Part shown: positions 1 to 9,559 of the stretch, piece by piece
How the letters are laid out: each line of letters begins with the position of its first letter
Position numbering within the stretch: position 1 is the stretch's first letter
NCBI GenBank assembly: GCA_036924285.1
Contig: JAYKYS010000007.1
Span: forward strand, 6,510,001-6,574,000
Direction of reading: 5' to 3'
DNA: 64,000 nucleotides
Source of the DNA: Asterella californica
Lineage: Eukaryota > Streptophyta > Marchantiopsida > Marchantiales > Aytoniaceae
Translations under genes and position numbers: made by a program
Notes under the pieces: generated by a model
What the model was told of the DNA's origin: nothing
What the model saw: the letters and a program-made list of their open reading frames with translations, nothing else
Database searches by the model: none

Positions 1-165
1 ACAATCTGTCTCCACAACCACAGGTGCTCCTATCAAGTATTCCTTGTCACTCTTCATCGCAGTAATTACTCCCCATAGCTCTCTCTTGATCTGAGGGTAG
101 TCTCTCTACCGTGAACTTAATACTTTAGCACCAAAACGCACCACATATCTTCTCCTCCTCAGAGT
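1..165 (-). pseudogene. Gypsy RNase H fragment, runs off the left edge
   Basis: Read on the minus strand, this stretch gives an RNase H-type connection: a VRFGAKVLSSR-like run, one stop, then RDYPQIKRELWG and a run ending in VETDC at the window edge. The pattern matches the RNase H domain of fungal-like Ty3/gypsy elements. It follows almost directly after a piece of the gag-pol linker (159-512), so the reverse transcriptase that should lie between them is missing. The element is an internal-deletion derivative. The rest of pol and the 3' LTR lie outside the window. Confidence 0.55.
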
Positions 166-512
166 GGTAAAGGCAAAGCCACTGGTTTGACTTTCTTTGC
201 CACTGACTTGTACTTGGTCTCCACATACACCTCTTGCCGATCTATAAACTTATCAATTACATCATAAAGCTCCTTGGAGCTCACTCTCACCACTCTATCT
301 ACACCATCTATAGAACTTTCTACTATAGATTTCAACTCCCCTATAGTATCTACCAAATAATGCTCTTCAAACACTCCAGATATGTATTCATCTCCTGCTA
401 ACTCTCCACTATCCCACAAAGACTGCTGTACATACTTCACATGTTGTCTCTCAAACCTCTTCAGATTCTCAACCTTCCTATAACATACTGATCCACATGA
501 CGTCAATCCCAA
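159..512 (-). pseudogene. Gypsy pol linker between protease and reverse transcriptase
   Basis: This 117-residue open frame carries the stretch ending in KKVKPVALPLP that normally leads from the protease into the reverse transcriptase in fungal-like gypsy polyproteins. The text before it is acidic and has no motif I recognise. It ends at a stop beside the RNase H fragment, so the deletion junction lies at about 160-170. It belongs with the gag and protease at higher coordinates on the same strand. Confidence 0.5.
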
Positions 513-565
513 GAAGCTAGTGGATAAAGCTTCCTGCTTTACTGGATCAGGCGAGAATACTATCT

Positions 566-1147
566 CTACTGTATCGTTGAAGTCTCGCTCTTCAATTGTA
601 CTCTGTCAAAACCCCTAGACTCTCTAAACTCCTGAGTAATCTTAGGTAGTGGACGGTCTCTCAAGCTATCACGATTCCTCTCATGTTCTGCAGCAACGGT
701 CAAAAACTGAACAGCTCTTTTGCCGTCTCTACTACGTATCCTAGCATAGGCTGAACCATCATCCATAACTCGTGTCTCCATTCTAACAGCAGTAATGTAA
801 GGCTGCCCTAGAATGATAGGATAGGTTGACATGTCTTGCACAAAGAAATTCTGAACATCATTGATGTCACCCACAGTTACCTTGATATTGGGGCAAGCAC
901 CATAGAGTTCTCCCCGCTGGTTGTTGGCAGCACGGATAAGCCACCCATGGTCGGTGTCTATGGGCCACCTCCCACGCTTGTACATCTCCTTAGACATCAG
1001 ATTAATCTCTGAGCCGTGATCAATCAATGTCACCACAGGTTCATCTAGATCTCCCAGCTTCACTAAGGTCTCTGTGGTTGCTCTCGCCCAATGGTTGTGA
1101 GAATAATGGCTCTTCTGCGATGCTTCCACCTCATCTTCAAACCTCAC
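566..1147 (-). CDS. Gypsy retroviral-type aspartic protease domain
   Basis: This 193-residue frame holds a retropepsin-like domain. The catalytic motif is LIDHGSEINLMS (D-H-G-S, the form seen in fungal-like gypsy elements), near residue 42. It is followed by a flap-side segment rich in small residues and by the hydrophobic motif IILGQPYI that closes retropepsin folds. It would cleave the Gag-Pol polyprotein inside virus-like particles. It is separated from gag by short stop-containing frames (1157-1767), so the polyprotein is broken. Family membership is clear; activity in this copy is unlikely. Confidence 0.75.
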   Translation of the reverse strand: MRFEDEVEASQKSHYSHNHWARATTETLVKLGDLDEPVVTLIDHGSEINLMSKEMYKRGRWPIDTDHGWLIRAANNQRGELYGACPNIKVTVGDINDVQNFFVQDMSTYPIILGQPYITAVRMETRVMDDGSAYARIRSRDGKRAVQFLTVAAEHERNRDSLRDRPLPKITQEFRESRGFDRVQLKSETSTIQ

Positions 1148-1156
1148 GTGCTGATC

Positions 1157-1767
1157 TTATCTTCCCTCTGATACTTGAGAGCAATAACCAGCAATCTCAT
1201 CTTTCTCATCCTCCGACAGTTTGGTCCCTAGAGCGTTAAGCGTAGCTGCTTCACCCAAAATCTGACGTTTCCTCTTGATGATATCTATAATAACCTCATG
1301 GAACTCACGCTTTGCAATCCCAAGAATCTCACCCAAGGTAAACTCAACCTTCCCATTCAAGATACGATTCTCTAACACCTACTTCAAGTCTGTAGCAATC
1401 TCAATGTCAGACTGAAGTTTGTATGCAGGCATCTTACCCTTCTCCTTGCTTCTCTCCTTCTCCTTTGGTGTTGTAGGTGGTAGATCCTCCATAGTCTCCT
1501 CCCGAGTAAGTGTTGTCTCCTGCCTTGTCTCTGGTCTAGCCCTTTCACTCCTTGTAGCAGGCCGTTTGGCTGTAGAAGCCTCACCTGCATCCTCCCTCCT
1601 ACGTTTTTCTTCTAGTACAGCTTCATGATGACTTCTTGCAACAAAGCATGCACTGACATAGTGTCTACAAGGTCATTCCATCCTGTAGTTTCTCGAATTG
1701 AGTTGCCAACCCTCCGTAGCACATCCTTGTCTAACTCTGTTCTAGCTACGAACCGCACTACATCAGA
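1157..1767 (-). pseudogene. Degraded gag-protease linker
   Basis: Between the gag frame and the protease frame the minus strand holds short broken pieces (for example 1157-1378, which contains FTLGEILGIAKREFH, and 1384-1590). FTLGEILGIA-type runs precede the protease in fungal-like gypsy elements. The region is therefore the polyprotein linker interrupted by stops and frameshifts, not a separate gene. The long plus-strand frames here are antisense shadows. Confidence 0.5.
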
Positions 1768-2937
1768 TCACAACCCAGTAGTCCTTTTCTCTCTCTCTAT
1801 TTCCACTTTCACTCCACACGTAGCAGCATTCACAAGAGAAACAGCATGTGATGCTGATATCTCATTCACAAGTCTCTTCATACCACCCTTGCCAAAGTTG
1901 GTTCCCAGCATCATCCCAGTCTCTCTCAGATGGATCTTACCATCTTTGAAGAAGATCAGATCCTTCCTCAATGCATCTGAAAACTCTCCACAATCTCTCC
2001 TTACATGGTCTAGGCTATCGCACCATATACAACGATGAACAAAGCCTTCTCTCATCTGAGATCTCTGCATAGCAGGCTGTACATTCTGCTCCTTCTCTTC
2101 TAACCTAGTGAGCTTAAGCTTAAGCTCCTTCATACCCTTAATTAACTCATCAAGCGGTGAGTCTTCCTCTCTAGCAATTATCAAAGCGGGCTTAGTAGGC
2201 AACTGCTTGACAAGAATTATCAGAGGTGCTGCTTCACTTACCACCACCTTGTCCCTTCTTCTCTGTCTCTTGGTCAGCAAAGAGACAGCCTCTTCAACCT
2301 CCTTCCAGTCAGTCTTCAATCCTCTCTCCTCACTCTTGTCTTCCAGCAATAGCTCAATCTTCTCCTGAATAGTCACGTCCGTTGCTTGTAGGAAAAGCTC
2401 GGTCTTCTCCACCTCTAGTGTAAGCTTTTCTGTCCTAGAAAGCTGAGCATACTGACGATCAAACTCTCTTAACAACTCATTTACAGACAAACCTTTGTTA
2501 GGCTTCACCACCCACTCCAAGAATGTCCTCTTGGTCACCCTCTCTGAATCTTCAGTGTAGTACTCCTCCTTCAAAGCTCGCATAAAGCTCTCCCAACTCT
2601 GTCCTTGCTTCTGCTTGAGCTCCTTCACACGCTCACGAATCTCAGGGACAACAGCAAGCTCAAAGTTCTCCACCATCTCCTTCTCAAGTACCTTGTTCAC
2701 CTCCATCTCCCTAGCATAGTATCGCACATACTTGGAAATATCTGTCCCCTTGAACTGGTCCATCTGATGCACCACAGATTGCAACGCCTTGGTTGCTAAT
2801 ACCTCCTTCCTCTCTGTGCTCTGCTGCTGCTGCATAAACATGGAAAAAGCTTGGAACATCTTCATCGTAGCAGCATCCAACTGAACAGGTTGCTGAGCAG
2901 CAGCAGCACCTCCACTCGATGATCCTTGGTTGGCCAT
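1768..2937 (-). CDS. Gypsy Gag (capsid and nucleocapsid)
   Basis: This 389-residue open frame starts with a Gln/Ala/Ser-rich N-terminus and has a helical capsid-like middle (MDQFKGTDISKYVRYYAREM near residue 58). A long charged segment follows, then a zinc knuckle CIWCDSLDHVRRDC (C-x2-C-x4-H-x4-C). After it comes a conserved tail with IHLRETGMMLGTNFGKGGM, a hallmark of fungal-like gypsy Gag. Gag would build the particle and bind element RNA. The ATG lies 75 bp downstream of the LTR end at 3013, the expected leader layout. The frame is intact here, unlike the rest of the element. Confidence 0.85.
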   Translation of the reverse strand: MANQGSSSGGAAAAQQPVQLDAATMKMFQAFSMFMQQQQSTERKEVLATKALQSVVHQMDQFKGTDISKYVRYYAREMEVNKVLEKEMVENFELAVVPEIRERVKELKQKQGQSWESFMRALKEEYYTEDSERVTKRTFLEWVVKPNKGLSVNELLREFDRQYAQLSRTEKLTLEVEKTELFLQATDVTIQEKIELLLEDKSEERGLKTDWKEVEEAVSLLTKRQRRRDKVVVSEAAPLIILVKQLPTKPALIIAREEDSPLDELIKGMKELKLKLTRLEEKEQNVQPAMQRSQMREGFVHRCIWCDSLDHVRRDCGEFSDALRKDLIFFKDGKIHLRETGMMLGTNFGKGGMKRLVNEISASHAVSLVNAATCGVKVEIEREKRTTGL

Positions 2938-3012
2938 GATATCTGATCCTGTAACACTCTCAAGAAAACTCCCACCCTAGGTGTTTCACGTCGAGTTCAC
3001 CAAAAGAGAGTA

Positions 3013-4402
3013 TGTCGGAGTGTGATCTCGTCTATCTAGGAATTCGCCGGGCTTCTGGCTGTGGTTGTTTACTCAAGAGGTTGGCTTTCAGGTAACAACA
3101 GGGCTATAAACACTCACACAGGTGTGTAAGATCTTGTAATATACTCAGAAAGCAAAATTCAGGTATAACTGGCAGTAATAGGATCCGGCGGCAAACTTTG
3201 ACACTCACGGAGAAGAAAAATATGAAGGTTTAGACTTCTAAACTTCCCTTACATGCAAATGAGGTACTACTGAACTCACACACGAAGTTTCAGCCTGAGA
3301 TCAAATTCTGACACTGAGATGTTGACAGAAAAGTTCTGAATAAGAAAATTGCGGCAATTTCTGGTACCCAGCTGGCTATTTCAACCTAGAACAGAAGATT
3401 GGCTTGATCAAATTCAAATATTCTCACAGTATTTGAAGTCTACAGGGTGCTGAACATCCCTGTGAAGTTGGGACTCCTGAATGTACACAGAACTCCAGAT
3501 CTCCTCCTCTGAAGTCGCTGCTCTAGATTAAGAGCTTTTCAGACCCCTCCAGCTTCAGCGGCCCCCCTGAATTACTCTGTCACTCAATCGATGCGAAACT
3601 TTTTGGGAAATCGTAGCCCTGCTGGCAGAGAACACAACCTCGAAGTTTTGAAGCAATTTCCTCAAATCTGCTGCAAGTGACACTGAAAACCCTAAATCCA
3701 ACAAAAGTAATTCAATTCTGGCACAATTCGAACTTCAATTGGTCATAACTTCGTCTTTATTGACTCAAATCGATCGAAAATTTCACTGGAAGTGCTTGGC
3801 ATGACGAGCTCTCTCCCCCTGTGCTCTCTGATTTTGAAGATCCCTCACCAAATGCTCGGACTCTCCTTTAGAGATCTGTTTCTAAATTTAGAGCTAAACT
3901 AAAGACAAAAACAGACCAATGGGAGTTCATAGCTCCACTTGGGTTGTCCTTTAGTGCCCTAATCCACGTGGTAACTCAACTTCACTCAAAGGCTAACACA
4001 TCAGCCCCTAAAGTGCCAGCGTAAATCTTAAATTTCACGCGAAGGCATGTAAAATAACACGTAACCCTAAAAGATAACTTAACCAATCTAGAAAGCGTGC
4101 ATGGGCGACAAGTAAGTACAACCCATGAGCTTAAACCTCTATCAGCATGGAAACCCTAAGTTATGTACTTTCACAACATAGATAAGCATGATATCATTTG
4201 CACAAGCGTAGGAGTGCTTGAACAAGATACATAACATACTATCAACATACTAAGACTCAAAATATATAACACAATAGTGTCAACACCGTATGCAAAGGTG
4301 TCAAACATATGTATAAAGGACTAGAACTAACATGAGCTAACGAACTATTAAACTCAAGCGTCGGAGTAGAAGTCAAGCATGTAGCCGCCAAGTAGCGCGA
4401 CA
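3013..4402 (-). repeat. 1,390-bp LTR of the left gypsy element (LTR copy 1)
   Basis: The plus strand runs from TGTCGGAGTGTGAT to GCGCGACA, so the termini are TG...CA with the inverted match TGTCG/CGACA. Related copies occur at 4403-5669 (inverted), 25225-26746 and 34709-36088. Because gag (minus strand) begins 75 bp beyond the 3013 end, this is read as the 5' LTR of that element, transcribed leftward. No clear PBS can be named: on the minus strand TGGTGAACTCGACGTG lies about 10 nt past the LTR end. Stop-filled frames inside are not genes. Confidence 0.75.
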
Positions 4403-5669
4403 ACGCTTTCTAGCTGATTTAAGTTACTTTCAGGGCTGCGTGTCATTTTAGGTAGTTTAAGTTATACGCTGGCACTCTAGGGGGCTTGACGTGGTAGCCT
4501 ATGAGTGTAGATAAGTTACCAAGTAGTTTAAGGCACAAAAGGACAGTCAAGTGGAGCTATGAACCCCCATTGGTCCATTTTGTCTTTTGTAAAACTCTAA
4601 GTTTAGAAACAGAGCTCTAGAGTGGAGTTCGAGCATTTGGTGAGGGATCTTCAAAATCTGAGAGCACAAGAAGAGAGAGCTCGTCGTGCCAAGCACTGTC
4701 AGTGAAATTTTTGCTCGATTTGGATCAATAAACAAGGAGTTATGTCCAATTGAAGTTCGGATTGTGCCAAAACTGCGTCACTTTTGTTGATTTTGGGGTT
4801 TTCGGTGCCAATTGCAGCAGAATTGAGGAAATCACTTCAAAACTTCGTGGTTGCGTTCACTGTCAGGAGGGCTACGACTGTCCAAAAAGTTTTGAATCAT
4901 TTGAGTGATTGAGTAATTCAGGGCGGCCGCTGAAGCAGAGGGGGTCTGAAAAGCTCTTAATCTAGAGCAACGACTTCAGAGGAGGAGATCTGGAGTTCTG
5001 TGTACATTCAGGAGTCCCAACTTCACAGGGATGTTCAGCATCTTGTAGACTTCAAATACTGAGGGCTACGACTGTCCAAAAAGTTTCGAATCATTTGAGT
5101 GATTGAGTAATTCAGGGCGGCCGCTGAAGCAGAGGGGGTCTGAAAAGCTCTTAATCTAGAGCAGCGACTTCAGAGGAGGAGATCTGGAGTTCTGTGTACA
5201 TTCAGGAGTCCCAACTTCACAGGGATGTTCAGCATCCTGTAGACTTCAAATACTGTGAGAATATTTGAAATTCATCGAGCCAATTCTCTGTTCTAGGTCA
5301 GAATAGCTGTCTAGGTACCAGAAATTGCCATAATTCTCTTACTCAGAACTTTTCTGTCAACATCTCGGTGCTAGAATTCAATCTCAGGCTGAAACTTCGT
5401 GTGTGTGTTCAGTAGTGTCTCATTTACATGTAGGGGAAGTTTAGAAGTCTAAACCTTCATAGTTTTCCTCTCTTTGAGTGCCAAAGTTCACCGTCTAAAC
5501 TTATTACTACTAGTGAGACCTAGATTTCACTTTTTGAGCATATTAGAGGATCCTACACTCCTGTGTGAGTGTTTATAGCTCCTGTTGTGACCTGAAAGCC
5601 AACCTCTTGAGTAAACAACCACAGCCAGAAGCCCGGCGCTTTCCTAAGTAGACGGATCACACTCCGACA
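4403..5669 (+). repeat. Truncated inverted LTR of the same gypsy family (LTR copy 2)
   Basis: This block is the reverse complement of most of LTR copy 1, so the two form a large head-to-head palindrome with the turn at 4402/4403. It ends at 5669 with ATCACACTCCGACA, the intact LTR terminus. Its other end is cut at AAAGCGT, with roughly the last 350 bp missing. The simplest reading is that the left gypsy element inserted into this LTR and the missing part lies beyond its other LTR, outside the window. At the 5669 end it interrupts a copia gag. Confidence 0.7.
4867..5256. repeat. 195-bp tandem duplication inside LTR copy 2
   Basis: The unit starting AGGGCTACGACTGTCC at 4867 repeats at 5062, giving two head-to-tail copies of 195 bp that differ at only a few bases (for example TTTTGAA/TTTCGAA and ATCTTG/ATCCTG). 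The other LTR copies in the window have a single unit. This is therefore a recent local duplication in this copy. Confidence 0.85.
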
Positions 5670-6324
5670 GCGTCTTGCAAACAAGGCAATGGATGGTTCC
5701 ATCGATAACTTACGCCTGATCGTTTCCTCCTGAATGAGAAAGGTGATGAGGTCCTGTAGCGAGAGATTTGGGTTCGTTCTCATCGCCTACAAGAATAGAT
5801 GGTAGTTGTTGGGCATGCTGCCCATCAACGCGAGGACTTGCTCCTCGTTGGTGATTATCAATCCAGCTGAAGTCATCTGCTGGATGAGAGACTTGAAGTT
5901 GTTTACGTGTTGGGTGACAGTCTCGTTGGGTTTCATCTTTAAAACCCGCAACTTCTCTCTTAAGTGCATCTTGGTCACCATGTCTTGACCTGCAAAGTGT
6001 CTGGTCAAGGTGGACCATGCATCGTTCGACGTGGTGCAGGACATTAGATGTCCTGCCACACTGTTCTCGCAACATTCGTTGATCGCTGCGAGCGCGTTAA
6101 CATCACGCTGATCCCAATCTGCGATGCTACCGGGTCCGGTAGCAGGAGGAGGGATGGGTACCGTAGTACCTCCGGGTGTCGTGGCACGTGGTCTCTGCAC
6201 GTTCCCTTCACACGATATCAAGAACACCATGGGCCCTGAGCCGCAAGGTTGTCTTGTGCTTCCAAAGCGTGAAATATGTGCCGTTGAACTTGGCCCAGCC
6301 TTTGGTGTCAAAGGGGGCAGACAT
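5670..6324 (-). pseudogene. Ty1/copia Gag (UBN2-type), interrupted
   Basis: The minus strand encodes a copia Gag starting at the ATG at 6324. It reads MSAPFDTKGWAKF..., shifts frame near 6205, continues through a UBN2-like core (DAWSTLTRHFAGQDMVTKMHL, then TVTQHVNNFKSLIQQM) and on into NLSLQDLITFLIQEETIRR. Gag would form the copia particle. The coding run ends at 5670, where LTR copy 2 begins, so the rest of this element was displaced or lost. The upstream PBS and LTR lie at the expected distance. Low-number frames on the plus strand are antisense shadows. Confidence 0.75.
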
Positions 6325-6497
6325 TCTGTATCAGATTGATCGCTGGAACGGTGAAATTCTGTTAGCGAAGGTATAGAATATGGGTGCGTGAAGCGTCCTT
6401 CTTGCAGCAGCTGAAGCGTCCTCCAACTGCTCTCACCTAAGGGCCGTAAGGCCTACCTAGTGCCTATGCTATTGTGCTAGTGCATTAACAATGCAAA

Positions 6498-6509
6498 GCT
6501 CTGATACCA
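6498..6509 (-). promoter_or_regulatory. Copia primer binding site (initiator tRNA-Met type)
   Basis: On the minus strand the 12 bases TGGTATCAGAGC lie directly next to the LTR end at 6510. This is the standard copia primer binding site, matching the 3' end of initiator tRNA-Met. It would prime minus-strand cDNA synthesis. Confidence 0.9.
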
Positions 6510-6765
6510 TGTTGGAAATGGACTGCTAGTAGAATAGGCTAAGGCAAAATTCTAAGTCACGGCATAAGGACGGTATGAGAATGTGGGAGAGCTCCTCAAG
6601 AGAGTGTAGGCAAAACCAAGTAAATCAATACTCAATAATGTACAATGGCCTTGGGCCTGAATAATATACATTGGGTCTTGGCCTCGGTGACCTTACGAAA
6701 GGTCACCATCTAATAGCCTGAACTGGTTACTGTAAAACGGGAGTATTCACACTTGTATTCTAACA
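6510..6765 (-). repeat. 256-bp copia LTR (5' LTR)
   Basis: The LTR has matching ends, TGTTGGAA at 6510 and TTCTAACA at 6765, and the PBS sits immediately inside. Gag lies 174 bp further in. No second LTR of this element is visible, because its body was cut at 5670. The bases after 6765 are GCTTG, one half of a possible target duplication that cannot be confirmed. Confidence 0.8.
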
Positions 6766-7630
6766 GCTTGATCTGAAGCACTAGCTCACTCTGAAATAAG
6801 ACATGAGGGATGTCGAATGTTACCCATGGGGGACGAACAGAAACAAAGCTGAGAAGATGACCATCGGGAGTAGACAATATCCAACCAAACTAAATGCCGG
6901 ACGAACCGCTTGCTTCTCTTACCGAAAACTTAGTAAAAATTTCGTTCGCGTTCGTGGAGGTTGTATACCGCTCTTCCATGGTAACCTTTTCACCTTGGTT
7001 GTGAATGCAAATTCACGTTTTCAGAGAAACTTCGCATTCGATGGACTGCAGCCGAGTACCAACTTGTGTTCTGCCGTGAGAGCAAGGTTCTGTGTGATTA
7101 GCACTCTCCCCACTAATTATATTATGTCTTCATCAACCAACTATTTCATGTCAAGCATGGTTTGATTTGCAGAAGGTACCGTCGCTGCAATTAAACGACA
7201 AGGAGAGTACGAGGAAACGTTGCCACAAACTCGTGAACTTGACCTTCCGTCTAGTGTATACATTTCAGCGACAGGTTGGTGTCCATCCGTACTGGCTATC
7301 CTCAAAGCCAAAAGGATGAAGAATTGAAGTCTACAGAGAGAATGACACAGCAGGCAACTTCCTTGCGTATAGTTGCATCGTCCATCAAGGCTCTTGCTGA
7401 ACTCGGAGACTTTGCCACCAAAAGGAGGAGCAATCTCTCTGGCCTTTATCAATAATCATCCAGTACCATTCCTCATACAAGAGATCTGGCAGAGAGTGAC
7501 CTGGTCCATATCGTAGGCTCAGAACCCTCGAAGTTATTTAGGACAGTAAGCGCACTTAAGCCGTCCGCGTGCTAATCCGGGCAGGCGCGTCCGGTCAGGG
7601 ATTCACCTAAATATGGTATATGATGGGAAT
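6766..7630. other. No recognised gene
   Basis: Short open frames exist here (6803-7165 plus, 7141-7452 minus), but they carry no motif I recognise and overlap on opposite strands. I see no repeat or terminal motif. I treat the stretch as unassigned flanking DNA of the copia LTR. Confidence 0.4.
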
Positions 7631-7639
7631 TGACAACGA

Positions 7640-7715
7640 TTATCACATCGTTGTGGCACAGCGTGTTGGGTAGTCTCCTCGATTAGAATGGACAGGTCCC
7701 CGGTTCGAATTTTTT
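7640..7715 (+). ncRNA. tRNA-like (Pol III box A/box B) sequence, possible SINE head
   Basis: TGGCACAGCGTG resembles a box A, and about 45 bases later CCGGTTCGAATTTT contains a box B core (GGTTCGAAT). The order and spacing fit a tRNA-derived Pol III promoter. A full cloverleaf with a paired acceptor stem is not evident and no A-rich tail follows at once, so this is more likely a decayed SINE or tRNA pseudogene than a tRNA gene. Confidence 0.35.
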
Positions 7716-7725
7716 GAGTCTTGTG

Positions 7726-7795
7726 CGGCCGCAGGCCGCTTGCTTAGGGTCCTTGTTTACTCTGTGAATGCGGCCGCAGGCCGCGGTCATTAGGG
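7726..7795. repeat. Duplicated GC-rich motif (gcggccgcaggccgc)
   Basis: GCGGCCGCAGGCCGC occurs twice about 42 bp apart. Each copy is followed by a related TTAGGGTNCTTG tract (ttgcttagggtccttg and gtcattagggtacttg). The two halves form an imperfect direct repeat. NotI-like GC-rich palindromes stand out in this otherwise AT-leaning region. Confidence 0.6.
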
Positions 7796-7894
7796 TACTT
7801 GCCTCTCTAGAAAATCAAACCCCCCCGGTTTAGGTGTTAGAGGTTGGGATGGTGCGGGCAGCGACACCCACGACCATAGACGCACGCTCCCACG

Positions 7895-7929
7895 GCACAG
7901 GAAGTGCGTTAATGACGCACTTCCTGTGC
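7895..7929. repeat. Perfect 15-bp hairpin
   Basis: GCACAGGAAGTGCGT (7895-7909) is followed after the 5-base loop TAATG by its exact reverse complement (7915-7929). A 15-bp perfect stem is unlikely by chance. No T-run follows and no gene is adjacent. It may be the end of a small foldback element. Confidence 0.8.
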
Positions 7930-8009
7930 TAAATATTTTCGAGGCTCAGAACACTCTCCTCAGCATCATAAACCGCTTGACAATTGTCAGTCTTGTCAGA
8001 CATTCACTT

Positions 8010-8357
8010 CTAGCCAACCGGTTCCTACTTGTCCCCTGAAGGATGTCCGGCTTTAGGTTCTTCATGTGTATACTTTATGGCATCACCCATAACGTATACA
8101 CGAGGCAAGTCGTAATCCCCGCAATGAGCCTCTTCAGTTATCCTCTTCAGAAACTCTTCTATATCCATCCATTAGCAGTAGGGAGTACCTAGGACTGCGA
8201 TAGACTTCTCTAATGCCAAATCGATGCAAAATTGATCAGAAAGCCTTTGGCCACGCTCAGCACTCCAACCCAACCAAGGTATCAAGGACAAAAGCCACTG
8301 CTTTGATGAAACACACACAAGAAAGGCCTTATGTACCAAGCGCAGCTCAGGACGCAC
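8010..8357 (-). pseudogene. Unrecognised coding-like run with one stop
   Basis: One minus-strand frame reads about 110 codons with a single TAA. It begins at 8357, passes LIPWLGWSAERGQRLSDQF, stops at 8172, and resumes in the same frame with WMDIEEFLKRITEEAHCGDY and DLPRVYVMGDAIKY. The resumed text has the composition of a real protein. I do not recognise the family. It could be a gene fragment or part of an old transposase. A plus-strand frame overlaps it, and only one of the two can be real. Confidence 0.3.
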
Positions 8358-9161
8358 GCAAGGTCAAAAGTAAGTCTCAACCATTCTCCGCATGGGCTTT
8401 CTCTGCAGGTAAGACTCGTAAGGGGTCTACGCCATGGAGAGGTGCAACTCCTAGCAGAGCACCGGTGAAGTCTATGTTCTTATCTCCGCAAGTTTCCAAG
8501 AAGAATGTCAAGAAAGAGTATCAAAAATCATGACATTTGGGTTGGTCAAGTTGCATACCGCAAACGCGTTGCAGAGAAGAGAGAGCCGGATGGTGGAATG
8601 CCGGCTGCACAACCAACCAATTCCCCTGAAATCCCCAACAGAGGATCGAGAGAACTTTCAGACGAAAGCGCTCATGGATGCTTTGGTGCAGGACCGATCC
8701 ACGAGTAACATAACCGAATACAACTCTCCGCCGGAATCGCTGAGAAAGAGTACCAAAAATCATGGCATTTGGGTTGATCAAGTTGCATCCCGCAAGCGAG
8801 AAGTCGAGAAGCGTAATACACGATCCATACGATAGTGCTCTTCAGCGCATAACTAATTTGCCGCCGAATCAGACTTGTGGAAGACAGTAAATTGAGGTGT
8901 CGATTTACGTACGAAGCTATATTGACACAATTCTTAAATCGGCGTGGTTTTGCGATGAAATCTGCTTACCTAGTCTCCGCAGGTTCTGTAAAGTCGAAGG
9001 AAGACGAAACCCCTCGAATTTCTGCAGAGTTCTTCTCGACAGCGGACACTCGAGAACTTGAAAATGTCGTGACTTATGAGAACGTGCCTACACTCTCGGA
9101 AGGTGAAGAGCTTCGAATAACGTTTTGTTATCTTCTGCTTGACCTACAATTCCCAGCGTGA
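8213..9161 (+). other. Unrecognised plus-strand ORFs with an internal 232-bp-offset duplication
   Basis: Three open frames (8213-8533, 8505-8708 and 8877-9161) encode basic, Ser/Lys-rich text such as STPWRGATPSRAPVKSMF, with no domain I know. A segment of about 60 bp (AGAAAGAGTA...) at 8511 recurs at 8743. Both copies can be read as KSxKNHxIWVxQVAxRKR, but in different frames. A candidate 39-base intron (GTAAGTCTC...CTGCAG) lies near 8370-8408. It may be a remnant plant gene with short introns, but support is weak. Confidence 0.25.
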
Positions 9162-9559
9162 TCTCTTACGTACGTCCCTTGTGCACTTGAATTCCAGTTG
9201 CAGGCATTCCTACTCCGGGTGCGCACGGCAGAGAAGGAAAATAAAACAAACCAAAACAATATGAAGAAGGCAAGTGGTCGAAGAACGAGTGCAGTTACAG
9301 AGACGCGTCAAATGGAAAATTGAGAAACGACAATGAGACTGCTCAGAATACATCTGCGGGATGTGTTCGACCTGCGATAGAATCCTCGAAGAAAGGGAGA
9401 CACCGAAACATGAAGCCTGTTGTAACTGCTCGCGTCTGTTCCTTAACCGACTTCCTCACGTTGCCTCACGATGGTGATCTATCCAAAGGTGGAAAAAAAT
9501 TCCTATTTTCAGGATTTAGAGAAAACTCCAAAATCAATAATAAACTATGCGCAAATGCA
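9162..9559. other. No recognised gene
   Basis: Only one short plus-strand frame (9320-9562) is present and it has no motif. I see no repeat or RNA gene. The right limit is where homology to terpene synthase copy B begins. Confidence 0.4.

Noticed and set aside
1027..2368. Plus-strand ORFs at 1027, 1625 and 2108
   Set aside because: They are antisense to gag and protease, which have conserved motifs on the minus strand.
4547..5783. Small minus-strand ORFs in the LTR copy 2 region
   Set aside because: They lie in LTR sequence or run across the LTR-copia junction (5553-5783), so the apparent protein is chimeric.
7640..7715. Functional tRNA gene
   Set aside because: Box A and box B are present but there is no paired acceptor stem or convincing anticodon arm, so I call it tRNA-like only.
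8213..8533. A confident plus-strand gene at 8213
   Set aside because: Its start overlaps a minus-strand run of more natural composition, and no domain is seen on either strand. Kept only as a low-confidence entry.
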